64,000 bases of DNA from Pegoplata infirma. Taxonomy: Eukaryota; Arthropoda; Insecta; Diptera; Anthomyiidae. A program made the position numbers and the translations under genes. A model generated the notes under the pieces. It was not told where the DNA came from and did no database searches. It worked only from the letters and a program-made list of their open reading frames with translations. The DNA is taken from NCBI GenBank assembly GCA_963921195.1, contig OY992540.1:11359766-11423765 (forward strand). Direction: 5' to 3'. Positions 45,967 to 55,816 of the stretch are shown piece by piece (positions within the stretch are counted from its first letter, which is position 1; every line of letters starts with the position of its first letter).

Positions 45967-46249
45967 TACACTCAAAAAAATAACTTAGTCAAAATATTAG
46001 TAAAAGGTGTTGTAATTTACTTCAACCAAACTTTAGCAAAAAAAATTGTAAAAATTTAACTTTTACAGTTTTTTTTGGCAATTTACTATTGGTAAAATAC
46101 AAACATTTTGTGGTACTTTTACTATATTTTCTTGCTAGTTTTTTTTTTTATTTTACTATAATTTTAGCAAAAATATTAGTATTTTCCTTAAAGAAATGGT
46201 AATACTTTTTATTTTTTTTTTCTTAGTTTTAAGAAAAAAAAAAAATGTT

Positions 46250-46353
46250 TAAAGTGTTCTAGTGAAAAAAAAAAACTCATTGCAGATTGATGATTCTGCC
46301 AACGCCATAGCAAAGTAGCCATCCATCAACTGCATGTGCGCTCAAAAATAGGC
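46250..46353 (+). pseudogene. Second, deleted copy of the histone H1 5' fragment
   Basis: TTAAAGTGTTCTAGTGAAAA aligns with TTAAAGTGTTTTAGTGAAAA of the longer copy. ATGATTCTGCC follows (D-S-A, as in the fly H1 start MSDSA), then CCATCCATCAACTG and GTGCGCTCAAAAATAGGC, matching CCATCCAACAACTG and GTGGTGCTCAAAAACAGGC. The middle is deleted. Frame not maintained. Confidence 0.5.
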
Positions 46354-46734
46354 TACACAATTTTTAGTATTTTTTACCATATTTTTTGCTAGTTTTACCA
46401 TATTTTTTGCTAATTTTATTGGAAAATTTTTTAAAATTTGCCACCAAAATTGTTAATAAAAAGTTGTTAATTTTGAAAAATTATTTTTTTAAAATGTTAA
46501 CACATAGTTAAATATCTAATCTTTAATATCCAAAGTTTTTTTTTTTTATTTTTTTTTAAATACATGTGAAAAAAATTAAAAATTCGAAAAAAAATTGTTA
46601 ATTTTTTACAAATTTTACCTGAAAATGTAAGAAATTTCTTGTGTAGACTACTACGCAATTCTCATTTGTTCTACTTAAGCTAAAAAAAAATGACGCAAAA
46701 AAATAAAAAAAGTGAAGTGTTGTTCTTTAAGTTT

Positions 46735-46940
46735 TTTGTTTAAAGTGTTTTAGTGAAAAAAAAATCATTTTGGATTTTGATGTTGTTGGAAGTCCAGTTA
46801 CTGCAACTACAGCTGCTGAGAAGAAGGCAAAAGAAGATGCTGCCACCATCAAGCCGAAGAAACCATCCAACAACTGAAGTAATAGTTGATGCTGCTATTA
46901 CTACATTTAAAGAACGTGGTGCTCAAAAACAGGCAAACGT
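46735..46940 (+). pseudogene. Histone H1 5' fragment, frameshifted
   Basis: From 46773 one frame reads DFDVVGSPVTATTAAEKKAK followed by EDAATIKPKKPS (to 46868). The +1 frame then continues PTTEVIVDAAITTFKERGAQ (46867-46930). This follows fly histone H1: a short acidic/Ala-Pro start, a Lys-rich tail, KKPSHPPT, then the first winged-helix residues (VDAAIxxxKERG). H1 is the linker histone. Only the N-terminal tail and the first helix are present; the rest of the globular domain and the C-terminal tail are missing. The start codon is lost (GAT TTT GAT where M-S-D is expected) and one base is missing between KKPS and PTT. Upstream TTTAGTGAAAAAAAAATCAT looks like leader sequence. A relic, not a working gene. 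Confidence 0.7.
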
Positions 46941-47257
46941 TTTTTTAGTATATTCACCAAATTTTAAATCAACTACTAATCAGAGAAAAAAAATTACTAA
47001 ATAAAACAGTTTTTTTTACCAAATTACAAATTTTTTTTGGTAATTTTACCATATTTTTTGATAATTTTACAAGGTTTATTTTTTACAAAAATAAAATGGT
47101 ATTCTTGTAATTTTACCATTTTTTTATCTAATTTTTTGGTTAGCAAAATGGTTATGCTAATATTACCAAAATTTTTGCAACGTCCAAAACTACAGATTTT
47201 TTTGCTAATTTTAACCATTTTTTTTGCTAGTTTTACAATATTTTTTTTTTGAGTGTA

Positions 47258-48084
47258 AGACTTTTTCCAACAATGTAAAGTTTCAAAATTACAAGTAATC
47301 CATATAAAGGATAAAAATTACAACATCATACTAGCTTTAGTTATTCATTTTAACCAGAAAGTCAGTAAATTTTTTTGTTTTGAAGATAAATCAACATGAA
47401 AGGCTTAAAAGTAAATTGAATCAAGAATATGCCTTCTTTAGTATCATCTTAAACTTAAATTATTAGAAGGATATTGTTTTTTTTTTTTTTGTATATCTTA
47501 AGAATTTTTCTTTCTTCTTTTTAAAAATTTCTATTTTTGTCTATATTTTATAATCAGTTTTTTTTTTGTCGATGTTTTTTTTTCATCCGTCATCCTCATG
47601 AATGTTGGTTATTTCTTTCCTGTATTTTTTGATAAAGCTCTCAATTTCCGTTTCACTGACAATACGATGGTAAATAAGTACAAAAGTCCTTAAGCGTTAT
47701 AGCGTACCGAATTTCAATTGAATACTTTTTTTTCTGTACTATCAATAGCAACCACCTACACTACCATCATCCGCATCGTCATCACCACAATTCAAATACA
47801 GCGCATATCCTGTAAATTTGTTCAAAAAATAACTTGTAACAAAAACTAGACTGTAATGCATTTTATTGGGTACAGTGGAGCGGAGGAAATGTTTTTTATA
47901 TTCTCCACACTCCAACTGTTCTACAAATAACATATGTTAGAGAGATCCGAAATCTAAGATTTACCTGTTCTTTAGGTGCCATCTCGGTGATGAAATGGAG
48001 GAAACGGATTTTTTCACCTCTATGGATTTTTCTTCCAAAGATACTATACAAAAGCAAATCCATGGGATATTTAAAGGACAGATC
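47258..48084. other. Unassigned sequence with a doubtful minus-strand frame
   Basis: A 63-codon minus frame (47742-47933) and a possible ATG-donor pair (MAPKEQ then GTAAAT, near 47955-47985) were seen. The piece is a little richer in G/C than its surroundings and has a GATGATGATG-like stretch. Not supported well enough to call a gene. Confidence 0.25.
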
Positions 48085-48441
48085 GCCGATTTTTTTAATT
48101 ATTGGCTATTTGGTAGAGCTTCGTAAATGATTAAAAACCATATTTTTTTTCCATACTTTGGACGTTTAAAAAAGCGCTTTTTTGACAATATTGACTTTTA
48201 GACAGTTTTTTAACATTTTTTTGCTCGAAAAGCGTAAGTCATACGAAAAAACTTATAATAACAATATTGTTTATAAAATTCTTGAGATTTAAAATATATA
48301 AAAAAAAAAATTGTTTTAAAAATTTCAACGAAAAATTTTGAAAAACATATTTGAATGTCCTTTTTTCCTGGGAAGGACAAAATGGATTTCCAAAACCAAA
48401 ATTTTTTATGAAAGTTTAGAATGTCCTTTTAACGCTGTTAA

Positions 48442-48911
48442 CCTTTGATGACCATACATTTTCTGCCGAAGCGACTTTGAGTTTCTGTTCATGGTCGTGA
48501 TTTGTGACCTAATAAAAGTTATCAAACAAAAAATTGGACCCCTAACCCCTTTCCTTCCCCCTTATTTTACTTGGTGAGAAAAATTTTCTACTTGGGGTAA
48601 TTTTTAAGATCTGCAACTCAATAATAGTTACCCTACAAGAATTTTGACCTCTAAACCCCCTTCTTGTCCCCGATTTTGCTTTACAACTAAAGATCCTTTT
48701 GTCCCAAAAATTGAGAAAATTATTTTACAAAGTTTCAGCGCTCACAGTGAGTAAGTGGATCAAAAAAGAGACTTACTGTAAACTAGGATTTTGTTGCCCA
48801 AATAATGCTCTACAATTCATCTTTCATGATATTAACCCTATCTTTCACTTGAACAAAAATAATCGCCAAAAAACGCTTTGGCAAGTATACATACCTGTGG
48901 TCGTTAAAGGG
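48442..48911. mobile_element. piggyBac-like MITE, TSD TTAA
   Basis: CCTTTGATGACCATAC at the left, (inverted) CCCTTTAACGACCACAGGTA at the right; TTAA on both sides (48438-48441, 48912-48915). The uninterrupted relative at about 53521 has a single TTAA at this place. The 133-codon frame starting at 48699 crosses the element's right end, so it is not a gene. Confidence 0.75.
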
Positions 48912-49160
48912 TTAAAATTTCAGACAGGTTTTTTCTTTGTATTGCTGAGCAATAAATTTTCAAAGTTTGTTAGAAAGCCATCCATATATTTGATATTTTC
49001 AAAATTTTGCGAAAAACAGCTACCCAGCAAAAAAAGAGCTTACCATTCACTACAAAATTCACCACAACTTATGAACCAGTTGTACTTCTTCTTCAGCTGA
49101 AACACTGATGAATTTTATATGGGCGTGACACACAATATCACTAGTGTTTAGTATGTACAT

Positions 49161-50162
49161 TAGGGTGGTTTTTTATTTTATTTTTTTGGAATTTCGAGGA
49201 GCGCGCAGCGGATTTTTGTTTCATTTGATGTTAAAATAATTGTGTAAAAATTTGAGCTAAATCGGATAAAATTAACCCGAGGCGCAAGGAGGTCAAAGTT
49301 TCGAGAAAAAGCCAAAATGGCCAAATTTTGAAAAAACTTTAAAAAATGTAAATTTTGTAGAAATAAAAAAAATAAAATATTTTTTATTTAACTTTCTTGC
49401 AATAATACTCAGAAAAAATTATCTTTACTTTTTATGACGGCAGTAACACTTTCAAACATGAAATACAAAAATTACCATGCATTTTGGGGGGTACCTAATA
49501 TGAGTGTTTTCGATTTTTTTGAAAATTTTATTAAACAAAAAAATTAAATCTTACTATTCTATAGCAATGGATTATTAAATACATCCTAAGGCTTAAATAT
49601 TTAAAAAATTGGGGATATCCATCGACTCATTTTTTTTTTTGGAGTCATTTGACTCCTTGAAATCCGCAAAACTCTAATGACTCCAAAAAAAAATTGAGTC
49701 GATGGATATCCCCAATTTTTTAAATATTTAAGCCTTTGGATGTATTTAATAATCCATTGCTATAAAATAGTAAGATTTAATTTTTTTGTTTAATAAAATT
49801 TTCAAAAAATCGAAAACACTCATTTCAGGTACCCCCAAAATGCATGGTAATTTTTGTATTTCATGTTTGAAAGTGTTACTGCCGTCATAAAAAGTAAAGA
49901 TAATTTTTTCTGAGTATTATTGCAAGAAAGTTAAATAAAAAATATTTTGTTTTTTTTATTTCAACAAAATTTACATTTTTTTAAGTTTTTTCAAAATTTG
50001 GCCATTTTGGCTTTTTCTCGAAACTTTGACCTTCTTGCGCCTCGGGTTAATTTTATCCGATTTAGCTCAAATTTTTACACAAGTATTTTAACATCAAATG
50101 TCACAAAAATCCGCTGCGCGCTCCTCGAAATTCCAAAAAAAATAAAATAAAAAACCACCCTA
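49161..50162. mobile_element. hAT-type foldback TAGGGTGG, TSD ATGTACAT
   Basis: TAGGGTGGTTTTTTATTTTA and its inverse, with identical ATGTACAT on both sides (49153-49160, 50163-50170). The two 0.5-kb arms are nearly identical (GAGGAGCGCGCAGCGGATTT against AAATCCGCTGCGCGCTCCTC) around a loop near 49660. Confidence 0.9.
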
Positions 50163-50170
50163 ATGTACAT

Positions 50171-51172
50171 ATATATTAACATCTTTATCACAACTTCTGA
50201 AGTAGTGATCGGGATGTTAATATAACTTGACCTTTTGGAAGTGCTTTTTTCATCACTTCTTTAGAAGTATATATTTCTTGGCATTTTGGATGTGATTATG
50301 TAATTTTTATATGGTGATTTAGAAGTGATTTTTTCATCACTTCTTGATAAGTACATATTTCATGACTTTTTGGGATTGATTTTAAGATTTTTTTTTTTTT
50401 TAGTATTTACACTAATAATAATTAAAACCAAAACGATATTTTTAACAATGTATAATATTTATTATGTAATATTTAGACTTGAAATTGTTAAGATTAAATC
50501 GATGTTTTTAATAATTTAGTTTAGCTAATAGGAATTATTAATTAAATGTGGATGTATATATTTTTCTAATAGTTTTTCATGCGCTTAATCCGAATCTGGC
50601 CTTAGAAGTGATTTATCTTTTTTTGAGATATTTAGATTTTCGATTGACAGTACTGCATTAACTCAGATATTCGCAATGTGCGGGACCTTATAAAACCGAG
50701 AATTATTTTATGATGTATAATTAGTTTAGCACATCTAAAAATACTTCACTTATTCTTCAAATTACTTTTGCAATCCTTAAGATATCTTTTTTCATTACGG
50801 AGATATCGACCGATAAAATTATTGCAATTTCGGCCCTAAAAAATAAAAGAAAACAAATTTGAAAACCAACCAATTTGTCTTGTTGATATATAATAGTACC
50901 GAATTCGAAACTCTATTAGAGGTGCATCTAAGCCCGGCATCAATTTGGGTATCAATTTTAGGGTAAATTTTCAGGGTGCCATACAAAAAATCTTTATTTG
51001 GGCTAACATTATAGAGCTTCGCCATATCGGATAAAGATTTATTTTAAATAAAATTAATAAAATTCTTAAAAGTACATAGAGTTCTTAGTTTTATATTCAA
51101 TTAAAATTTTTATTATTCGGTTAACCGAATAATTCAAATTTATCCGATTATTAACCGATTAAATCTCAACCC
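50171..51172. other. Inside of the 3.5-kb TA element
   Basis: ATCACTTCTT-type words, then A/T-rich sequence. From about 51115 the TTCGGTTAACCGAA and CCGATTATTAACCGATTA words begin a separate repeat resuming at 51745. Confidence 0.4.
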
Positions 51173-51744
51173 CGCACTCAGAAAATTATGTAAGTTACTA
51201 CATGTTAGTTATTTGTATATTTTACAGTAGTTAGTTGTTGTCAACTACAAAGTCAGTTGTTTTTGTATGAAAATTATCAAACAACTATTTCTGTTAGTTA
51301 TTTTAAGTCGTTTTTTTGAACAACTAACCAAAAAGTACTGTGATGTAGTAACAGTTATTTAAAGTAGTTAATTTTATTTATTTTATCTCTGAAAAGTTTT
51401 AAAGTTTTTTTCCAAAAAAAAAAAAAATTTCGTTATTTTTATTTTTCACAACTTTTTTAAAAAAAAAAAACTTGGAAAAAATTTGGTCTTCAATTTTTTT
51501 TTCTGAAAAATATTTTGAAAAAAAAAATTATATATTGATTTTTTTATTTTTACTACATTTTAGTTGTTTTGACTACAAATGTAAGTAGTTTTTACTACAT
51601 AAGTCAGTTGTTTTTTGTCAGTTAAAATAACTAACATTGTTAGTTGATTTAACTGAAAAAGTAGTTGACCCCAAAACAACTTACAAAGTAGTTATTTTAA
51701 CTGACATTTTCAGTTGATTTTACTAACATAATTTTTTAAGTGCG
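51173..51744. mobile_element. CGCACTYA MITE with GTAGTT/AACTAC words
   Basis: CGCACTCAGAAAATTATGT at the left, ACATAATTTTTTAAGTGCG at the right. Inside, GTTAGTTATTT, AGTCAGTTGTTTT and inverted forms alternate. It splits a repeat of AACCGATTA/CCGATTAGCCGATT words. Confidence 0.6.
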
Positions 51745-52515
51745 ATTAATTATTTGCCCGATTAGCCGATTAAACCAAAACCTCGATTAATTGAATACCC
51801 TAATGTTTAGAAGAGTTTTTAGTCATTTTGTGGCTATAATTCAGCCCTTTTTTAAAGGCTACCACCTTTTTTTGGTTATCTTTTTTAGCCCTTTAAGCAC
51901 TTTTTAAGTCATTTGATTTTTACCATAATCTGGAAACTTTTTATTGTTTTTTTTGTACATAATTTACAAAACAACTCCAAAAATTATAAAAAAAAAATGT
52001 TTTTATACATGTAGTTAAAAAAAACATCGAATAAATAAAATGAAGAGATAAAAAAAAGTAATTCTCTCATTTTAAATCAGATATCGTATATTATCTTTTT
52101 AGCACTTCTTGAGTCATTTGGTAATTTTAACAAAAATCTGGAAACTGTATTTTTTTATAACATAATTTACATAACAAATTCGCTTTTGCGGCATATCAAG
52201 CTAATTCATTTATAAAATTTAACTTTTTATTAAATCAGATAAAATTATAAAAAAAAATATTCAACAAAACAAATCCAATACTTAAGTGCCACAAATTTGT
52301 ACTTTTCAATTGCATTTGTAAACACATGAAAATGGTACTTCTAAATCATTGAGGAAAGAACTGGTGAAAGTTGTTATTATTGGCATTTTTTTAGCAGTTT
52401 TGGAAGTGCTTATAAAAGTACTTCTTATGGAATATGAAGATCGGCACATATAGCTACTATGTATGTAGTGAATCACTTATTCTTTTTGCACCACTTCGAT
52501 TTTTTTTTGCTGGGT
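51745..52515. other. End of an AACCGATTA repeat and a direct repeat pair
   Basis: ATTGAATACCCTA at about 51800 looks like a hAT right end (TAGGGTATTCAATTAATCGA inverted); its left end was not found. Blocks at 51895-51985 and 52095-52175 are direct repeats (ATCTGGAAACT, GAGTCATTTG). Confidence 0.4.
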
Positions 52516-52621
52516 AGCTTTATAAAATTTTTTGCGTTTTTTACTCGGAAACCGTAGATTGTACGAAAAAACTTTCTGTGACAATATTGTTGATAAAATT
52601 ATGGAAATTTAAAATTAAGAA

Positions 52622-53424
52622 AAACAAGTAGAAAAGTTAAATTCGACTTGGCCGAATCTGTGATAGTAAATTTTCTAACTTGAAAGATATAACATTTTTG
52701 ATTAGCAACATTTTATTTTGTGTAAAAAAACTTTTTTTTAAGTAATTTTTGAAAAAAAAAAATAAAATAATTTACTAATTTTTTTTTTTTTGAGTGTAAA
52801 ATTTTTTTCGAGTGTTTTTTTTTTTAGTGTAAAAATATTTTTGAGTGACAAAAATACGCTGTAAAATATTTTAGTGACTTACCAATGTTTTTAATACATG
52901 TCTAATGGGTATTCAACACTTGAATTTAAGGTGAAACTAATCAGAAATTCACGGTTTTGCTAATAACTTTTGAACCACTAGATCGATTTGGCTGAAATTC
53001 AACATGAAATAGGCCAGGGGAACGACAAACATATATGTCACGCTTCAGCAGCCTTTGAACTACCTTTCAAAAGTTAGAGAGTTTTTTATCTTATAAATTC
53101 ACGAAAAAACCTTGCCAAAATTCAGTCTTTTGCCCATAACTTTGGAACCACTGGACCGATTTCGCTGGGTTGCAATACCAACTTGACCAGGTAAATGCCC
53201 AACATATATGCCAAACTTCAGAAGTCTTTGTAAAGTCTTTCAAAAGTAAGCGTGTTTTCAACAGACAGACCGACGGTCGGACGGACGGACATCGCTAGAT
53301 CGTCTTAGAATCGATCGAGGATCATGATCATGAGGATATAGGGTCCTAGACCAATATTTCGAGGTGTTACACATGGAATGACAAACTTATATATACCCTC
53401 TATCACTAGAGTGGAGGGTATATA
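52622..53424 (-). mobile_element. mini-me / DINE-1-like element, complete, minus orientation
   Basis: Starts ACAAGTAGAAAAGTTAAATT and ATTCGACTTGGCCGAAT, ends ATACCCTCTATCACTAGAGT with GTGGAGGGTATATAAAA. In between: inverted GGTCCAGTGGTTCAAAAG paragraphs, (GRAC)n 53260-53290, the ATCGATCGAGGATCATGATC core and GGTCCTAGACCAATATTTCG. Confidence 0.75.
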
Positions 53425-53429
53425 AAAAT

Positions 53430-53930
53430 TAAAAAAAAATTAAAAAAAAATTTTTAAAACAATATTGGGCACCATGGATTTCCAAAACCAAAATTTTTTA
53501 TAAAAGTTTACAATGTCAACGCTGTTAAGATTTCAGGCAGGTGTTTCTCGTGTTGTCGAGCAAAAGTTGGTGATAAAATTTTTGATTTCTTGGCAAAATT
53601 TTAAAAATAAATCAAATATTGGGCTATCTAACAAACTTTGAAAATTTATTGCTCAACAATACGAAAAAACACCTCTCTGAAATTTTAATAGCGGTAAAAG
53701 GACATTCTAAACTTTAATACAAAGTTTTGTTTTTGGAAATTCATGGTGTCCTTCCCTAGGAATTTAAAATCTTCATAATTTTATAAAAAATATTTTTTTA
53801 TAAGTTTTTTTGCACGAACCAAAAATAAACAAAATCCGTGATTCGTCAGTTAAATTTCTCATGGTTTTGCTCCATAAAAAAAGTTTGAGATTTTAAGACT
53901 TTTTCACAACGGACCCCAAAGACTGACGTG
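53430..53930 (+). repeat. GCTCAACAATACG repeat, plus copy
   Basis: Contains ATTGCTCAACAATACGAAAA, GCGGTAAAAGGACATTC, CATGGTGTCCTTCCCTAGGA and GTGATTCGTCAGTTAAATTT. Confidence 0.55.
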
Positions 53931-54049
53931 AAACATCAGTGGTCAAATACTGGAAAAATCTTAAAATTTGTGCCGAGTTGCCTTGTTTAAATATTTATCA
54001 ACTTAAAACGGAATGCACCACAATCTCAAAAATGGATTTTTTTTATTTT

Positions 54050-54110
54050 TTATGCATGTTGGAGGGTATAAAAGATTCGGCACGGCCGAATTTAACTCTC
54101 TTACTTGTTT
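54050..54110 (+). mobile_element. mini-me end, plus orientation
   Basis: GTTGGAGGGTATAAAAGATT, hairpin ATTCGGCACGGCCGAAT, TTTAACTCTCTTACTTG. Only the end is present. Confidence 0.6.
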
Positions 54111-54496
54111 TTAATTATTTTTATCCCTTTAGATGTTTGTCTTTTTAAAACGTTAGATGTTTGTCTATCCACACAAAAAATTCAGACATGTGTTTTTCGT
54201 TTTTTTTTTTTAGAAAATCGTATTTGAATTTTGAATTTAATAACAGTGTAGTAATTTGCTTGTATTTTCTTGTTTCAATGTAACGTATGAGTAACATTTA
54301 TGCAAATATTTAATACTCATTCGCCATGTTAAAACAAGAAAACACAAGCAAATTACAAAATTGTTATGAAATTTAACATTCAAATGCGATTTTCTCGAAA
54401 AAAAAAACGAAAAACACATGTCTGATTTTTTTGTGTGGATAGACAAACATCTAACGTTTTAAAAAGACAAACATCTAAAGGGTTAAAAATAATTAA

Positions 54497-55177
54497 AAAC
54501 AAGTAAGAGAGTTAAATTCGGCTGTGCCGAATCTTTTATACCCTCCAACATGCATAAAAAATAAAAAAAATTCAGGGGGATTTTCTTTTTTTTTTTTGGG
54601 GGGTCGGTATTTGTAATTTGGGTGGGAGGGCAAATTTCCTCTCGAATATGTGTTTAAAAAATAAGATACTTTTTGTACAAAAGAAATACAAGTTTATCAT
54701 GACTTCAAAAAAATGTTTTATTCCACGCCCATTGGGGTGGTAGGACCGAAAAAACGACATTTTCTAATTCTCTGGGTCCAAGTGCAGGACTTTGAACATC
54801 TTGTAGCATAAAAATGTTGCATTTGTTAAACAAAAACACAAAAAATCACGTAAAAAAAATGCTATTTTTCAGAGGTTGGTTTAGTTCTTCAAGGGGGAAC
54901 TCTTTGCCCCCTGGTCCGATTTGGCTCATTTACGAACTTAACCTGCCTATTAACATAAGACATATTTGTGCCAAATTTCGGGCGTCTAGCTCTTTTATTT
55001 TGGACTGCATCGTGTTAACTACAGACGGACAGACGGACGGACATCGCTAGAATGTCTTAGAATCGATCACTGATTATAAATATATATACTTTATGGGGTC
55101 ATAGGCCGATATTTTGATGCGTTACACACGGAATGACAAAGTGAGTATATCCCCATACTGTAGTTGGAGGGTATAAA
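54497..55177 (-). mobile_element. mini-me / DINE-1-like element, minus orientation
   Basis: AACAAGTAAGAGAGTTAAAT, hairpin ATTCGGCTGTGCCGAAT, TATACCCTCC; body with TCAGAGGTTGGTTTAGTTCT; GACGGACAGACGGACGGAC; TAGAATCGATCACTGAT core; ATATACTTTATGGGGTC; end GTTGGAGGGTATAAAA. A 78-codon plus frame inside is repeat sequence. Confidence 0.75.
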
Positions 55178-55405
55178 AAAAAAGTGAACAGATTTTTGAT
55201 AAATTTACTTTTTTGAAAAATAGAAAATTTCAGAACAGGTTTTGAAAATTTTCCAAAAAAAAAAAATTAGTCGATAGCTCATACAAAACTATACTAGAAT
55301 GTGAATTTTTGAGATTGTGGTGCATTCCGTTTTAATTTGATTAATATTTAAACAAGCCAACTCGACACAAATTTTACCATTTTTCCAATATTTGGCCACG
55401 CCACC

Positions 55406-55671
55406 TAAGCCCAGCTTTTGAAAAATTGAAAAACTAAAAACGCAATTTTCTTAGTTCCAATGGGGCTATTTATACAACCTATTCAGAAATTCTCGAGACA
55501 CATGTTTTTCTGTAGTGGGACATTTGGTGGGGAATGCCTCACATATGCCATAGAAAAAGTCTGACTGGTGAAAACGGGGCATATCACTAAAATGCCTATC
55601 CCGTAACAGGTAAAAACTGTACCTAAAAGTTTTCAAATTATTTATCCCGTGACCGGAGACAATAGGGTGAC
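55406..55671. other. Unassigned sequence
   Basis: A 74-codon minus frame (55466-55690) crosses into the next element and has no recognisable motif. Confidence 0.35.
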
Positions 55672-55816
55672 CATTTTTTCTCGAATTCAAATCAGTACGC
55701 CTACTTTTTTATAATTTTTTTGTCTAAAATACTCCCTAAAAGCTCATATGGAAAAAAAATTTTGACGAATATTTTAACACTCAAAAAGTTTTGGTTTAAT
55801 TAACAGAATTATTGTA

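Larger units (their letters stand above)
45969..47255. mobile_element. CACTCAAAAAA element carrying histone H1 fragments, TSD TA
   Basis: Left CACTCAAAAAAATAACTTAG after TA (45967-45968); right (T)10GAGTG before TA (47256-47257). The subterminal zones are made of TTTTTTGCTAATTTTAC words, as in the 29861-44351 element. The middle holds two unequal copies of a host-gene piece: 46250-46353 and 46735-46940. Gene cargo between short TIRs fits a Pack-type non-autonomous element. Confidence 0.75.
49023..52514. mobile_element. CCCAGCAAAAAAA element, TSD TA, 3.5 kb
   Basis: CCCAGCAAAAAAAGAGC and TTTTTTTTGCTGGG with TA on both sides (49021-49022, 52515-52516). GAAGTG/CACTTC words recur inside both ends (50200-50345, 52380-52500). 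Contains hAT 49161-50162 and MITE 51173-51744. Same ends as 9731-10688. Confidence 0.7.
48085..52620 (-). repeat. GCTCAACAATACG repeat, minus copy, interrupted twice
   Basis: 48085-48437 and 48916-49020 read as one repeat once 48442-48911 and one TTAA are removed (GCTG-TTAA-AATTTCAG, against GCTGTTAAGATTTCAG at 53521). The repeat then continues at 52517-52620 after removal of 49023-52514. Confidence 0.6.
53937..55405. repeat. Asymmetric inverted repeat around two mini-me ends
   Basis: Outer pair: 53937-54035 (GTGGTCAAATACTGGAAAAA, GGAATGCACCACAATCTC) and 55300-55405 (GAGATTGTGGTGCATTCCG, TTTTTCCAATATTTGGCCAC). Inner pair: 54027-54272 and 54330-54574, nearly identical. The right side holds about 600 extra bases, the body of the mini-me 54497-55177. 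Confidence 0.6.

Noticed and set aside
46753..47004. 83-codon frame as a separate gene
   Set aside because: Only its middle part is meaningful: it is the shifted frame of the histone H1 relic. Start and end are transposon sequence.
47742..47990. Possible small minus-strand gene: ATGGCACCTAAAGAACAG followed by GTAAAT and, 44 bases on, TTATTTGTAG
   Set aside because: The intron would be shorter than usual, the joined frame ends after about 30 codons, and several frames are equally plausible. No homology recognised.
48699..49100. Longest open frame of the window (133 codons, plus strand)
   Set aside because: It starts inside a piggyBac-like MITE, crosses its right TTAA, runs through a dispersed repeat and enters the next transposon. 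No domain, no conserved length in sister copies.
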